The position numbers were made by a program, and so were the translations under genes. Below, piece by piece: positions 51,150 to 59,762 of a stretch of DNA of 64,000 nucleotides (position 1 is its first letter; every line of letters starts with the position of its first letter). The notes below the pieces were generated by a model. That model saw only the letters and a program-made list of their open reading frames with translations, did no database searches and was not told the DNA's origin. The stretch is taken from positions 1 to 64,000 of the forward strand of contig NZ_JAJNMU010000033.1 of the NCBI RefSeq assembly GCF_022458865.1. The letters are read 5' to 3'. This DNA comes from Paenibacillus periandrae (GTDB lineage Bacteria > Bacillota > Bacilli > Paenibacillales > NBRC-103111).

Positions 51150-51545
51150 TTATTTCATCAGCTTGCCCATAGTTTTCAACAGCTCATCAATGACATCCGT
51201 ATCTCCCTGCTCCAGCCGCTCGACCAGACAGCTTTTCATATGGCCCTCCAGCAAAATTTTGCCGACGCCATTAAGTGCGGATTGAATCGCTGCGATCTGG
51301 TTGAGCACATCATCACAATAAGTGTCGCGCTCAATCATTCCCTTAACGCCACGAATCTGGCCCTCAATCCGGTTCAGCCTCGTTGTCAGACTGCTCTTGA
51401 CCTGATCGGAATGGTGACTTTGACGTGTCCCATGGATTGTACAGCCAACTGCTTCTGATTCTGTATCGCTCACATCCATCTCAGCGGTCACAGATACTTC
51501 CTGAGGCTGTTGAACGGCCTGATCATCAGGTGTGTTCCCACTCAT
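51150..51545 (-). CDS. csoR: CsoR-family metal-sensing repressor
   Basis: A 131-aa regulator (start ATG 51545; the frame is open 34 codons further up but that stretch is Cys/Ile-rich and unlike the family). The four-helix DUF156 core begins at SSLTTRLNRIEGQIRGVKGMI. The copper ligands Cys77-His102-Cys106 are all present with CsoR spacing. N-terminal extension (1-48) holds GCTIHGTRQSHHS, a possible second metal site. No copper ATPase or CopZ gene is adjacent, so its target is elsewhere or its own promoter. Confidence 0.88.
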   Translation of the reverse strand: MSGNTPDDQAVQQPQEVSVTAEMDVSDTESEAVGCTIHGTRQSHHSDQVKSSLTTRLNRIEGQIRGVKGMIERDTYCDDVLNQIAAIQSALNGVGKILLEGHMKSCLVERLEQGDTDVIDELLKTMGKLMK

Positions 51546-51631
51546 ATTACTCACTTCGCTTTCCACGATGCGGGTCATGCGCCCGCAGAATTGTATGTTT
51601 ATTATACAATATTTCCTGATCCAGCCGCAGC

Positions 51632-51659
51632 AAAAAACCTTTCGCATAACGCGAAAGGC
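51632..51659 (-). terminator. terminator after the Gfo/Idh/MocA gene
   Basis: Minus strand CCTTTCGC, loop GTTAT, GCGAAAGG, then six T residues; ends the oxidoreductase transcript. Confidence 0.9.
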
Positions 51660-51695
51660 TCGATAGATGTAACGTTAACCAAATTAATAAGCAGC

Positions 51696-52769
51696 TTACA
51701 GTTCAGGAATAAAAATATCGACTTCCCGCTTCAGCTCGCTCGAGCGCAATATACCGTCAATAATTGCCTGATTACGAATAATTTCTGATCCTGGAATAGG
51801 AGCAGGACGGCCCTCCTGGATCGCAGTGACAAAATCGCGGATCTTCTCATAAAAAATGTTGATCTGGTGCTGCTTGACAGGAAAAGCGCTCTCCGTGTTG
51901 TGACCCAAAATATCATGAAACAGCGATACCGAAGTAATGCCGCCATCCCAGGCCCCGTTACCGGAAGGTGTGACCTTCAAGCCAGCGTCAGTGCCAAGGA
52001 ACAGAGTAGGTCCAAGCGTATCCATATGCATAGCCCAGCCGATTTTGAAATTGACGACAAGATCTCCTTCAAAGCGGATCATCGCCATCCCGAAGTCTTC
52101 GACCTCGAACGCGCTGGCCTGCGGATGATAGTGAGGATTCGTGCCAAAATGGTTACTCGTCATCGCTGAAACCGTCAGCGGCTTCGGATACCCAAGAGCA
52201 TTAAGCACCATATCGAGTGAATAACAGCCAATGTCGGCCAATGCTCCGGCGCCAGCCAGCTGCTTGGAAATAAAGGTGCCCTTCGGCATGCCTCTGCGCC
52301 TTCCGCCACCTGTTTGTACATAGTATACGTTGCCAAGCTGTCCGGACCGAACGATATCGCGGATCATTTGCATGTTCGGATCGTAGCGGGGCTGAAAGGC
52401 GATGGATAACATTTTGTCGGTTTGTTTGGACGTTTGCACCATTTCTACAGCCTGCTCCATCGTGACTGCCATCGGTTTTTCCACAAGGACGTGCTTACCT
52501 GCACGCAAAGAGTCCACGCTGATCGAGTGGTGCGAGACGTTGGGCGTGCAAATACTGACTCCATCCAGCTCCAGTTCCAGCAGCTTGTTATGGTCGTCAA
52601 ACGCCTTCACATTCTCCAACTCATGCCTTGCGATAAATTCTTCAGCTTTACCTGGAATAATATCGGCTACCCCGACAATTTCCACATCATTCATAAGTCG
52701 ATAAGCCTTCAAATGCGCGCCTGCAATGTTGCCACTGCCGATAATACCAATCTTTATTGTCTGTGCCAC
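51696..52769 (-). CDS. Gfo/Idh/MocA family sugar oxidoreductase
   Basis: A 357-aa NAD(P)-dependent dehydrogenase. Start GTG 52769 has AGGAGGCGA at 9 nt. N-terminal Rossmann motif IGIIGSGNIAGAHLKAYR, the EKPMAVT motif with catalytic Lys (~97), and GALADIGCYSLDMV in the C-terminal domain. Substrate is probably a sugar or uronate derivative, given the neighbouring AraC regulator and FAD oxidoreductase. Confidence 0.93.
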   Translation of the reverse strand: MAQTIKIGIIGSGNIAGAHLKAYRLMNDVEIVGVADIIPGKAEEFIARHELENVKAFDDHNKLLELELDGVSICTPNVSHHSISVDSLRAGKHVLVEKPMAVTMEQAVEMVQTSKQTDKMLSIAFQPRYDPNMQMIRDIVRSGQLGNVYYVQTGGGRRRGMPKGTFISKQLAGAGALADIGCYSLDMVLNALGYPKPLTVSAMTSNHFGTNPHYHPQASAFEVEDFGMAMIRFEGDLVVNFKIGWAMHMDTLGPTLFLGTDAGLKVTPSGNGAWDGGITSVSLFHDILGHNTESAFPVKQHQINIFYEKIRDFVTAIQEGRPAPIPGSEIIRNQAIIDGILRSSELKREVDIFIPEL

Positions 52770-52879
52770 CCTTGTCGCCTCCTGTACTTGTAACCAAGCT
52801 TGTATGATTAGCCAAATTCTATCATGTTCCGGGTAGGCTTCCTACTGCGAAAAGATGACATACTGCTTCAACATTGCGA

Positions 52880-53722
52880 CTACACCCGATGCATTTTACG
52901 ATATTGAGAGGGACTTGCCTTCATCCTCCTCGTAAACACGCGGCTCAAATAAAAACCGCTCTCATACCCGCAGCGTTCGGCGATTTGCTCCAGAGTCATT
53001 TCGGTTTCAAGCAGCAGCGTCTGTGCTTTCTGCATGCGAAGGGTCGTCAAATAATCGATTGGCGTTGTCCCGTGAGCCGCGTAAAACTTCCTCGTAAATT
53101 GCACTGGGCTTAAATCCTGACTGGCACTCAGCTCTTTCAGACTGACCGGCTCAAAAGCATGCTGCTGCAGCCATCTGGTTGCTTCTACAATTTTGGGGTC
53201 CTTGTCCTGCTGCTCGTTCGTCTGTTGGGAAAAGCCGCTCTCGACCACATGCTGCTGCCACAGATCATTCAAATAATGGTCCCACAGCAGCAGCCGCTGC
53301 TCATCCGGCAAACGTGTTAATTGGTGGATGTAGTAGTAGGTGGAAGACAGCCGATTATGGTCCATATAGGTAAGGTGAACGGGCGGGGCGAAGTCAGATG
53401 TTGATGTCCCCTCGTTTCGAAACGTTGCTGCATTTGGCAGCATGGATGGGAAGGTGTCCGCCAGCCAGCCGAGCCTAATAAAATGGAACGAAACCGGCTC
53501 CAGCACCTCCCGTTCAAACACAACACCTGGCGGGCACAGGATGGCATCGCCAAATATCGCAGTTCCAGCCGCCTCTCCGATTCGGTAGCGAAAGGAGCCA
53601 TTCTCGACAGCAAACATCACCCATTCCGCATAGCTGTCCTGCACGAACTGGAATTTGTCCTTCTTGTACCAATAAGCATAGCTAATAAAATAAGGCTTCC
53701 ATTCCCATAACGGTGCGTGCAT
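52880..53722 (-). CDS. AraC-family transcriptional regulator
   Basis: A 280-aa regulator with an N-terminal cupin-like ligand domain and a C-terminal double HTH (EPVSLKELSASQDLSPVQFTRKFYAAHG; EMTLEQIAERCGYESGFYLSRVFTRRMK). RBS AGAGGAGG. It is divergent from the FAD oxidoreductase gene and likely controls it and the Gfo/Idh gene. Confidence 0.92.
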   Translation of the reverse strand: MHAPLWEWKPYFISYAYWYKKDKFQFVQDSYAEWVMFAVENGSFRYRIGEAAGTAIFGDAILCPPGVVFEREVLEPVSFHFIRLGWLADTFPSMLPNAATFRNEGTSTSDFAPPVHLTYMDHNRLSSTYYYIHQLTRLPDEQRLLLWDHYLNDLWQQHVVESGFSQQTNEQQDKDPKIVEATRWLQQHAFEPVSLKELSASQDLSPVQFTRKFYAAHGTTPIDYLTTLRMQKAQTLLLETEMTLEQIAERCGYESGFYLSRVFTRRMKASPSQYRKMHRV

Positions 53723-53895
53723 ACGGCTCCTCCTCTGGATTCACTTGTTCCCGTCTGATCAGGCAGCAGCGGCCTGATTCCCGAATAATGAAATAAAGGA
53801 TATGTCTGATGTATCATCCGTGTATGTTCATCGCAGATGACCAATTTTATAATGAAATTACAGATATCAACTATTATACTACTGAGGTGATCCTA

Positions 53896-56154
53896 ATGAA
53901 AAATGAAACTGTGCAAACCGATATTACCGTCGTTGGCGGCGGCCTGTCGGGTGTGAATGCGGCGATCGCGGCAGCCCGCTTGGGGCAAAAGGTAGCTCTG
54001 ATTCAGAACCGCCCTATGCTAGGCGGCAATTCCAGCAGCGAGGTCCGTGTCTGGGTATGTGGAGCCACCTCGCATGGCGTTAACCGCTATGCGCGCGAAA
54101 CGGGCATTATGGGTGAAATGTTCGTTGAGAACCAATACCGCAATCCCGACGGCAATCCGTATTTATGGGATATGGTTGTGCTGGAATCCGTGCTGGCCGA
54201 GCCCAATATCCAATTGTTTTTGAATACGGATGTGCATGAGGTCGAAGCGTATGGAGAGGAGGACGATCGGCGGATTGCTTCAGTTACAGGCTGGATGATG
54301 GGCTCCGAGCGGCGGATTCGTTTTGAAAGTGAGCTGTTTGTGGACTGCACAGGCGATGGACTGGTAGGGTTCCTTGCCGGAGCGCAGCACCGGATCGGTC
54401 GTGAAGCCAAGGATGAATATAATGAGGATTGGGCGCCTGAGGCCGCTGACAACATCACGCTGGGCAGCACGCTATTATTTTATACCAAGGATGTCGGACA
54501 TCCGGTTCGATATGTACCGCCCAGCTTTGCCAAGGATATTGCGGCCACAACGATCCCGCTTAAAAGGGTGATCCGTAGCGGCGACAACGGCTGCAGCTAT
54601 TGGTGGATCGAATGGGGCGGCGAGCTGGATACCGTGCATGAGAACGAACGTATTCGTGATGAGCTGTGGTCGGTCGTATACGGTATTTGGGATTATATCA
54701 AAAACTCCGGTAAATTCGAGGCCGAGACGATGACACTGGAATGGGTCGGCTCGATTCCCGGCAAACGCGAATACCGCCGTTTTATCGGCGATTACGTGCT
54801 GAACCAGAACGATATTCTCGCGCAGCGGGAGTTCGAGGACCGAATCGCCTTCGGCGGATGGTCCATTGATTTGCATCCTCCCGGAGGCATGTACGCAACG
54901 GAGAGCGGCTCGAAGCACCTGCATCCTGACGGCATCTATCACATCCCTTTCCGATCGTTATACTCGGTTAATGTATCGAACCTGATGTTCGCCGGGCGCA
55001 ATATCAGCGCCTCGCACGTAGCCTTTGGCACGACGCGCGTGATGGCGACATGCGCGGTCATTGGCGAGGCCGCGGGTACCGGCGCGGCCCTGGCTGTGCA
55101 GCACGGCGTGACGCCACGCGCCGTGTATGAGCGGCACCTGACGCAGCTGCAGCAAACGCTGCTGCGTCAGGATGCCTCGGTCATCGGCCTGCGCAGCAGC
55201 GATGACGAGGATCTCGCACGCCGTGCGAAGCTCACGGCGTCGAGCACACTGCGACGGCTGGCGGTCGAAGACGCCGCGGAGCCGGTGGCTCTGCAGGGCG
55301 GGGACGTCGCCCTGCTGGTGCCGGTGGCGCCAGAGCTGCAGCGGATTGAGCTGCTGCTCGACGCCGCGGCGGCAACAACGCTTGAGGTGGAGGTATGGAG
55401 CACCGGCCGCGCGGAAAATTATATCCCGCATCGACTGGAAGTGAGCGGCCTGGCCGCTCTCGCACCCGGCGAACGCCAGTGGGTCAGCATTCCGCTAGCC
55501 TGGAAGCCGCCGACGGCACAGCATGGCTTTATTATTGTCAAAGCCAATGAGCATGTGACGCTGTATGTATCCCATCAGCCGCAAACCGGTGTGCTCTCAT
55601 TCGTGAAAAACACATCAGCGACCGTATCTGCTGATTTTAGCAATCAGGACCCGGATCAACCGGTCATATTGTGGAGTATGAAGAAGCTGGTGCGTAAGCC
55701 CTTCTGCTTCCGCATGTACCCGGAAACGACCGCCTTCGAGGTCGGGCATGTCACGGATGGCTTTGTCCGAACCTATGGCGAGCCGCACATGTGGCTGTCG
55801 GAAGCTCGGGACCCGGCTGTGTCTAAGCCCGCTTCCCTTGAGCTGCAGTGGCAGGAGACTGTGCAAATTAGTGAAATCCATCTGACCTTCAATGACGATG
55901 TGAATGAAGATCTGATCAATCTTCACCATCACTATACTCCGTTTCCGGTTATCCCAGAGCTGATTCGGGACTACCGTCTGGAAGCCTATGTGCAAGGACA
56001 ATGGGTCAAGGTTCATGAGGAAACTGCCAATCACAAACGCAAGCAAATCCACCGGCTGCCTGCAGCAGTCAACACCGATCAGCTGCGCCTGGTGATCGAA
56101 GCAACGAACGGAAGCCTCCACGCAGAAGTAATTGAAATACGCGTCTACGGGTAA
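53896..56154 (+). CDS. FAD-dependent oxidoreductase (FAD_oxidored family)
   Basis: A 752-aa protein from ATG 53896 (GAGGTGATCCTA upstream; an ATG at 53809 is open but lacks a site). The FAD Rossmann motif DITVVGGGLSGVNAAIAAARLG is at residues ~10-30, followed by GGNSSSEVRV and, near 350-400, LMFAGRNISASHVAFGTTRVM. The C-terminal ~230 residues form a beta-rich domain. Such proteins occur in Bacillota polysaccharide clusters with unknown substrates. The segment 55040-55480 is markedly GC-rich compared with the rest. Confidence 0.9.
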   Translation: MKNETVQTDITVVGGGLSGVNAAIAAARLGQKVALIQNRPMLGGNSSSEVRVWVCGATSHGVNRYARETGIMGEMFVENQYRNPDGNPYLWDMVVLESVLAEPNIQLFLNTDVHEVEAYGEEDDRRIASVTGWMMGSERRIRFESELFVDCTGDGLVGFLAGAQHRIGREAKDEYNEDWAPEAADNITLGSTLLFYTKDVGHPVRYVPPSFAKDIAATTIPLKRVIRSGDNGCSYWWIEWGGELDTVHENERIRDELWSVVYGIWDYIKNSGKFEAETMTLEWVGSIPGKREYRRFIGDYVLNQNDILAQREFEDRIAFGGWSIDLHPPGGMYATESGSKHLHPDGIYHIPFRSLYSVNVSNLMFAGRNISASHVAFGTTRVMATCAVIGEAAGTGAALAVQHGVTPRAVYERHLTQLQQTLLRQDASVIGLRSSDDEDLARRAKLTASSTLRRLAVEDAAEPVALQGGDVALLVPVAPELQRIELLLDAAAATTLEVEVWSTGRAENYIPHRLEVSGLAALAPGERQWVSIPLAWKPPTAQHGFIIVKANEHVTLYVSHQPQTGVLSFVKNTSATVSADFSNQDPDQPVILWSMKKLVRKPFCFRMYPETTAFEVGHVTDGFVRTYGEPHMWLSEARDPAVSKPASLELQWQETVQISEIHLTFNDDVNEDLINLHHHYTPFPVIPELIRDYRLEAYVQGQWVKVHEETANHKRKQIHRLPAAVNTDQLRLVIEATNGSLHAEVIEIRVYG

Positions 56155-56250
56155 CCACAGAGTCGTAGCGGTGGCGCAATCAGCGAATTGTAACCGCTGA
56201 TGTGGAGGGTTCAAATAGCAACTTAGTCATCAAGTAGGCCCGTACACACA

Positions 56251-56294
56251 AAAGGCTGTCCTCCCTGCAAATAATGCCGGGGGACAGTCTTTTC
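56251..56294. terminator. bidirectional terminator between FAD oxidoreductase and HD-GYP genes
   Basis: AAAGGCTGTCCTCC, loop of ~12 nt, GGGGGACAGTCTTTT. A-rich on one side and T-rich on the other, so it can end both converging transcripts. The rest of 56155-56359 holds no gene. Confidence 0.75.
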
Positions 56295-56359
56295 TTCAAT
56301 ACATAGATCAGCAACCATTAGTCTAAATCACAGTTTGGTTCCTGACCATATCCTTTCTC

Positions 56360-57400
56360 TTACTCCTCGCTCTCTGTTTCCACCTTAAAAAGCTTCTCAA
56401 TATATAAGGTTGGCTCCTGACTGAGATCAATAAAGCCTCCCTCCACTTCAACTAACGGGTTTACCGGATTTTTATCATTTAACATCACGATTTTACCGAG
56501 CTGTCCATCCGATAGCACAACCTCGCAACCTATTAAATAAATCATCAGCTTTTCCATAAAGCTGTGCACAACAAGGGGATCCATGGCCCCATAGGCATGT
56601 ACCCACATGTTTCTTAATACCTCGTACAAAGGCAGCTCTTCCCTGTAGGCCCTCTTCGAGGTCATCGCATGAAAGACGTCCGCAACAGCTACAATTTTGC
56701 TCCACGGATCCATCTCTGAGCCCTTGATACCGAGCGGATAGCCACTGCCATCTTCCCGTTCATGATGCTGTAAAGCGACCAGAGCAGCTCGTCCATCCAC
56801 TTCCGGCTGACGCATCAAGCACGCGTAACCAAGCTCCGGATGAAGCTTCATTTGTTCATATTCCTCACTCAGCAGGCGGCCAGGCTTTTGCAAAATTGCC
56901 TGTGAAATAAACAGCTTGCCCACATCATGCAGCATCCCTGCCATCGCCAGGCGGGGGATTTCTTCCTCGGGCAGCTTCATCCAGCGTCCAATCATCGCCG
57001 CCATCATCGCTACGCCCGCACTGTGTCGGTACGTATAATCGTCTACTCGCTGTAGCGTAAGCATAAATCCGATAATTCCAAAATCCTTGGACAGGTCACA
57101 AAGCGTGGGCAGTATGGTTTGCTTGATTTTCTCAAATGGAATGTACCCACTGTGCTCAATTTCTGAAAATATCTGCTTCACTTCCATGACCGACTGATCC
57201 ATGATCTGCTCCATCTCATCCAATGCCGGCTCCAAATCCTCCGGGCTGAGATGAATACAGTGTTGCGACAGCAAACGGCTTGACTTCTCATTCAGCAGCG
57301 TCGATGCGGGAAGCAGCAGGGCACTTTGGGAGGTATAAATATTTTTGTTAATTCGCCGCCCCTTATACTCATCGAATGGATTCGATTTCTTCTTAGATAT
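56360..57400 (-). CDS. HD-GYP domain c-di-GMP phosphodiesterase
   Basis: HD-GYP protein, ~346 aa from the proposed start. Motifs HDVGKLF and HHEREDGSGYP (the GYP signature) are intact, so hydrolysis of c-di-GMP is expected. The frame is open from a stop at ~57415 and its N-terminal sequence (YKGRRINKNIYTSQSALLLPAS) matches the usual HD-GYP N-terminal domain, so the true start must be upstream of the first standard start codon (TTG 57274). No ATG, GTG or TTG is in frame there. ATA at 57398-57400 lies 7 nt behind AGGGGG and is the best candidate. It is 70 nt after the DUF342 gene and under the same riboswitch. Confidence 0.85.
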   Translation of the reverse strand: MSKKKSNPFDEYKGRRINKNIYTSQSALLLPASTLLNEKSSRLLSQHCIHLSPEDLEPALDEMEQIMDQSVMEVKQIFSEIEHSGYIPFEKIKQTILPTLCDLSKDFGIIGFMLTLQRVDDYTYRHSAGVAMMAAMIGRWMKLPEEEIPRLAMAGMLHDVGKLFISQAILQKPGRLLSEEYEQMKLHPELGYACLMRQPEVDGRAALVALQHHEREDGSGYPLGIKGSEMDPWSKIVAVADVFHAMTSKRAYREELPLYEVLRNMWVHAYGAMDPLVVHSFMEKLMIYLIGCEVVLSDGQLGKIVMLNDKNPVNPLVEVEGGFIDLSQEPTLYIEKLFKVETESEE

Positions 57401-57470
57401 GACTTTTCCCCCTCTTTAACCGTCATAGGTCAGAATAACGTTCGCTCCGCGTTCACTGTTTCTCTATCAC

Positions 57471-59324
57471 TTAAGAAGTTCGAAGCTGCCGCATGATCCA
57501 GACCTTGTCTATGGTCTGATTCTCGATTACATCGATTACATCAACACAAAAGTTATCGACACATACGCGCCCCGCATACATTTTGCGAAGCATGATTTTA
57601 TCTTTCGCTTTTAATTGTGACAAGGAGCCTGTGACGCCTCCAACAATTGATGCCGATATCATGCCGTCCGCCTCCAGTCGGGACCCTCTGCACACCGCAT
57701 CATTATGATAAAAAATAATATTGTCTGTTGAACGGAGATCGCTTTGCAGCACACCCTCCTTACGGATCAGGATATCTCCTTGCGACTGCAGGGTAGAAAG
57801 ATGACACTGATCGATATCAATTTTTACATGCGTTTCCTTCATATTGTCGATCTTATCGACAGTTTGCTTCAGATCGTAGAGCAGACTCATCCATAACTCC
57901 TCAGATTCCTGTGAATAAATCCTGGATGCATCGCTGAACATCTTCAGCTTCTGTATCAAATACTGCCAAGCCTCATGATCCTGTTCCGGCATGCTATGGA
58001 CATCGATAAGCAGCTTAGGGAGAAGCTTCGGAATTTCCTTAAATTTATTATGCACCAGCAATTTGACAACTTGTCCAAAAGCAGCATTTTGACCCTTCTG
58101 CCTGACCTGATCGGTTAACAGCCTGGCGGCTTCCATCAGCTGCTCCAGCTGCACGGACAATGCACGTGAGCCTTCCTGAATACGAACGACCTTTTCACCG
58201 CAGCAACCCGCGAACAGCTTGCTTTTCACAACGTTACCTTTTACAATAATGCTTCCTGTGGCCGTCAATACAGCATTATACACACAGCCAGCTACATAAA
58301 TCGTACCGAGCGCTTCAATCGTCATATTTTCCGTAACATCGCCATACACCATCACATCACCTGAAAATACAATATTGCCCGTACTCAGATTCACGTCACC
58401 TGAAACAATGTAAGCGGTTGAAATATCCAAGTACAAAGTATGGGTGCCCGTTAATCGCGGTCTGCCCTCCTTCATTGCGATAAAAGTATCACCTTGCTGC
58501 TCCACGTGTTCTCTGGCTATAACGACTACATCCTGCGGCTTGGGGGGAATCACCAATTGACGGTGTACATTATAGCCTGTGATACCGTCGACGGCCTTGA
58601 TTTTTTTGGCAATCGCCTGACCTTTATGGACGGATGGAATCTTCAGGGAGTTTCGATAATCGATTCCGCCATCGACCTCCATAAAACTCCTTTCCACCGC
58701 TTCAGTAAAAAACAGCTCCATGCGCGCATCTTTACCTGGTACGGGATAGCTCCCCTGTGCAACGAGAACAGGCTTATAGGTAGGCTCCTGCAGCTCTTGA
58801 AAAATACTCCCGATATCCAGATTGTGCGAGATGGATAACTCGGCCAGCTCCCGAGTAACCTCAGCCAGCTCCAATTTGCGAATCAGCTCACCTGCTTCCC
58901 GATCCAGCTCAAGTGTCACTTTAGAGGCTGGCTCTGTGTTTTTCAACCTGGGTTGAACAAGCTGGGTATGGCGTACAATCAAAAATGCTTTCATCTGATC
59001 CTCGGATACAAGAATCTGGAACAAGGGCTCCTCTTCAACTTTCCACTCTATTCGTTCATTACCCTTAACGGTGTAGGGGCCCTCAACCAATTCGCCGTCC
59101 ATAATCAAGCTTATTGGGTGTCTGGCTTCGATAACAGGCAGCGCCCCCCTCGTTGTGCCCACCTGAACATGAATATGATCGTTGTGGACCCAAATCCAAT
59201 TCTGTTCGTCGTTACCACTACCTGGCACCTTTATTGGCTTGGAGGAGGATTTATCGACTTTAGGGGCTGCTGACAGCGGTTGTGACAATTTCATGCTCTC
59301 AGTTTGTTTGATTGGAATGGTCAT
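57471..59324 (-). CDS. FapA/DUF342 family protein
   Basis: A 617-aa protein from ATG 59324 (AAAGGAAG upstream; a GTG 18 nt earlier is less likely). The first half is mixed; from ~290 there is the DUF342 beta-helix-like core (LDISTAYIVSGDVNLSTGNIVFSGDV, GTIYVAGCVYNAVLTATGSIIVKGNVV) and a helical insert (~390-490), then more beta-strands. Similar proteins are linked to motility or polymer assembly (Vibrio FapA-like, B. subtilis YlxL region); role unknown. Its mRNA leader is a c-di-GMP riboswitch. Confidence 0.88.
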   Translation of the reverse strand: MTIPIKQTESMKLSQPLSAAPKVDKSSSKPIKVPGSGNDEQNWIWVHNDHIHVQVGTTRGALPVIEARHPISLIMDGELVEGPYTVKGNERIEWKVEEEPLFQILVSEDQMKAFLIVRHTQLVQPRLKNTEPASKVTLELDREAGELIRKLELAEVTRELAELSISHNLDIGSIFQELQEPTYKPVLVAQGSYPVPGKDARMELFFTEAVERSFMEVDGGIDYRNSLKIPSVHKGQAIAKKIKAVDGITGYNVHRQLVIPPKPQDVVVIAREHVEQQGDTFIAMKEGRPRLTGTHTLYLDISTAYIVSGDVNLSTGNIVFSGDVMVYGDVTENMTIEALGTIYVAGCVYNAVLTATGSIIVKGNVVKSKLFAGCCGEKVVRIQEGSRALSVQLEQLMEAARLLTDQVRQKGQNAAFGQVVKLLVHNKFKEIPKLLPKLLIDVHSMPEQDHEAWQYLIQKLKMFSDASRIYSQESEELWMSLLYDLKQTVDKIDNMKETHVKIDIDQCHLSTLQSQGDILIRKEGVLQSDLRSTDNIIFYHNDAVCRGSRLEADGMISASIVGGVTGSLSQLKAKDKIMLRKMYAGRVCVDNFCVDVIDVIENQTIDKVWIMRQLRTS

Positions 59325-59354
59325 TTTCGTCTTCCTTTCCACTATCCGGATTCA

Positions 59355-59394
59355 CAAAAAAAGACACCTTCCCCAATTAACGGGAAAGATGCCT
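59355..59394 (-). terminator. riboswitch-controlled intrinsic terminator
   Basis: Minus strand AGGCATCTTTCCC, loop GTTAATT, GGGGAAGGTGTCT and seven T residues: a 13-bp stem. It stands between the c-di-GMP aptamer and the DUF342 ribosome site. Confidence 0.9.
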
Positions 59395-59419
59395 CATCTC
59401 ACTAAGCTCATCCGTATTC

Positions 59420-59515
59420 TCCCATTTTCGGTGGCATGGCGACCATAGAAATATCTTTAGGTCCATTGCTTTGCGTCCTTGCCTTTCAGCAAGTTTGCCT
59501 TTATCGTATGTGAGT
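59420..59515 (-). ncRNA. cyclic-di-GMP-I riboswitch (GEMM-I)
   Basis: The minus strand carries the conserved GEMM-I blocks in order: AAAGGCAAAC; a P2 hairpin CTTGC-TGAAAG-GCAAG with GNRA-type loop; GGACGCAAAGC; the tetraloop-receptor CCTAA; and the 3' GCCATGCCACCG. They correspond to the Vc2 consensus (GGCAAAC, GACGCAAAGC, CCUAA, ACCG). A terminator follows. It controls DUF342 and HD-GYP genes and closes a c-di-GMP feedback loop. Confidence 0.92.
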
Positions 59516-59536
59516 GATCGTTGCAAAAAATGTAAG

Positions 59537-59565
59537 AATATAGCTTTTTTTCATTTAGAACTAAA
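59537..59565 (-). promoter_or_regulatory. promoter of the riboswitch transcript
   Basis: Minus strand TTTAGT (59560-59565), 17-nt spacer, TATATT (59537-59542), about 20 nt before the aptamer. A reasonable sigma-A promoter. Confidence 0.45.
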
Positions 59566-59706
59566 TGCCTGTAGCCTAAGGCTAAGTATAATTCGGAAGT
59601 ACCAAGAAACCGATAATTATATGACTAAATAGTAACATTCTTACAGCACTTTGACAAATGATTTCTATAAATACCGGGAACTTTTTGTCGATTTTACCCG
59701 ATAAAA

Positions 59707-59720
59707 TGGAAGCGCTTATA
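59707..59720. promoter_or_regulatory. cre-like site near the sugar kinase 3' end
   Basis: TGGAAGCGCTTATA (59707-59720) resembles cre. It lies just past the end of the PfkB gene and ~140 nt upstream of the riboswitch promoter, so its target is unclear. Confidence 0.3.
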
Positions 59721-59762
59721 CGTTCATATCGAAACAGTGTAATCTTTGTGTGCAATCGTTCG

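Noticed and set aside
55172..55465. Overlapping open frames on both strands within the FAD oxidoreductase gene
   Set aside because: They arise from the GC-rich patch, where stop codons are rare, and show low-complexity Arg/Ala/Ser runs.
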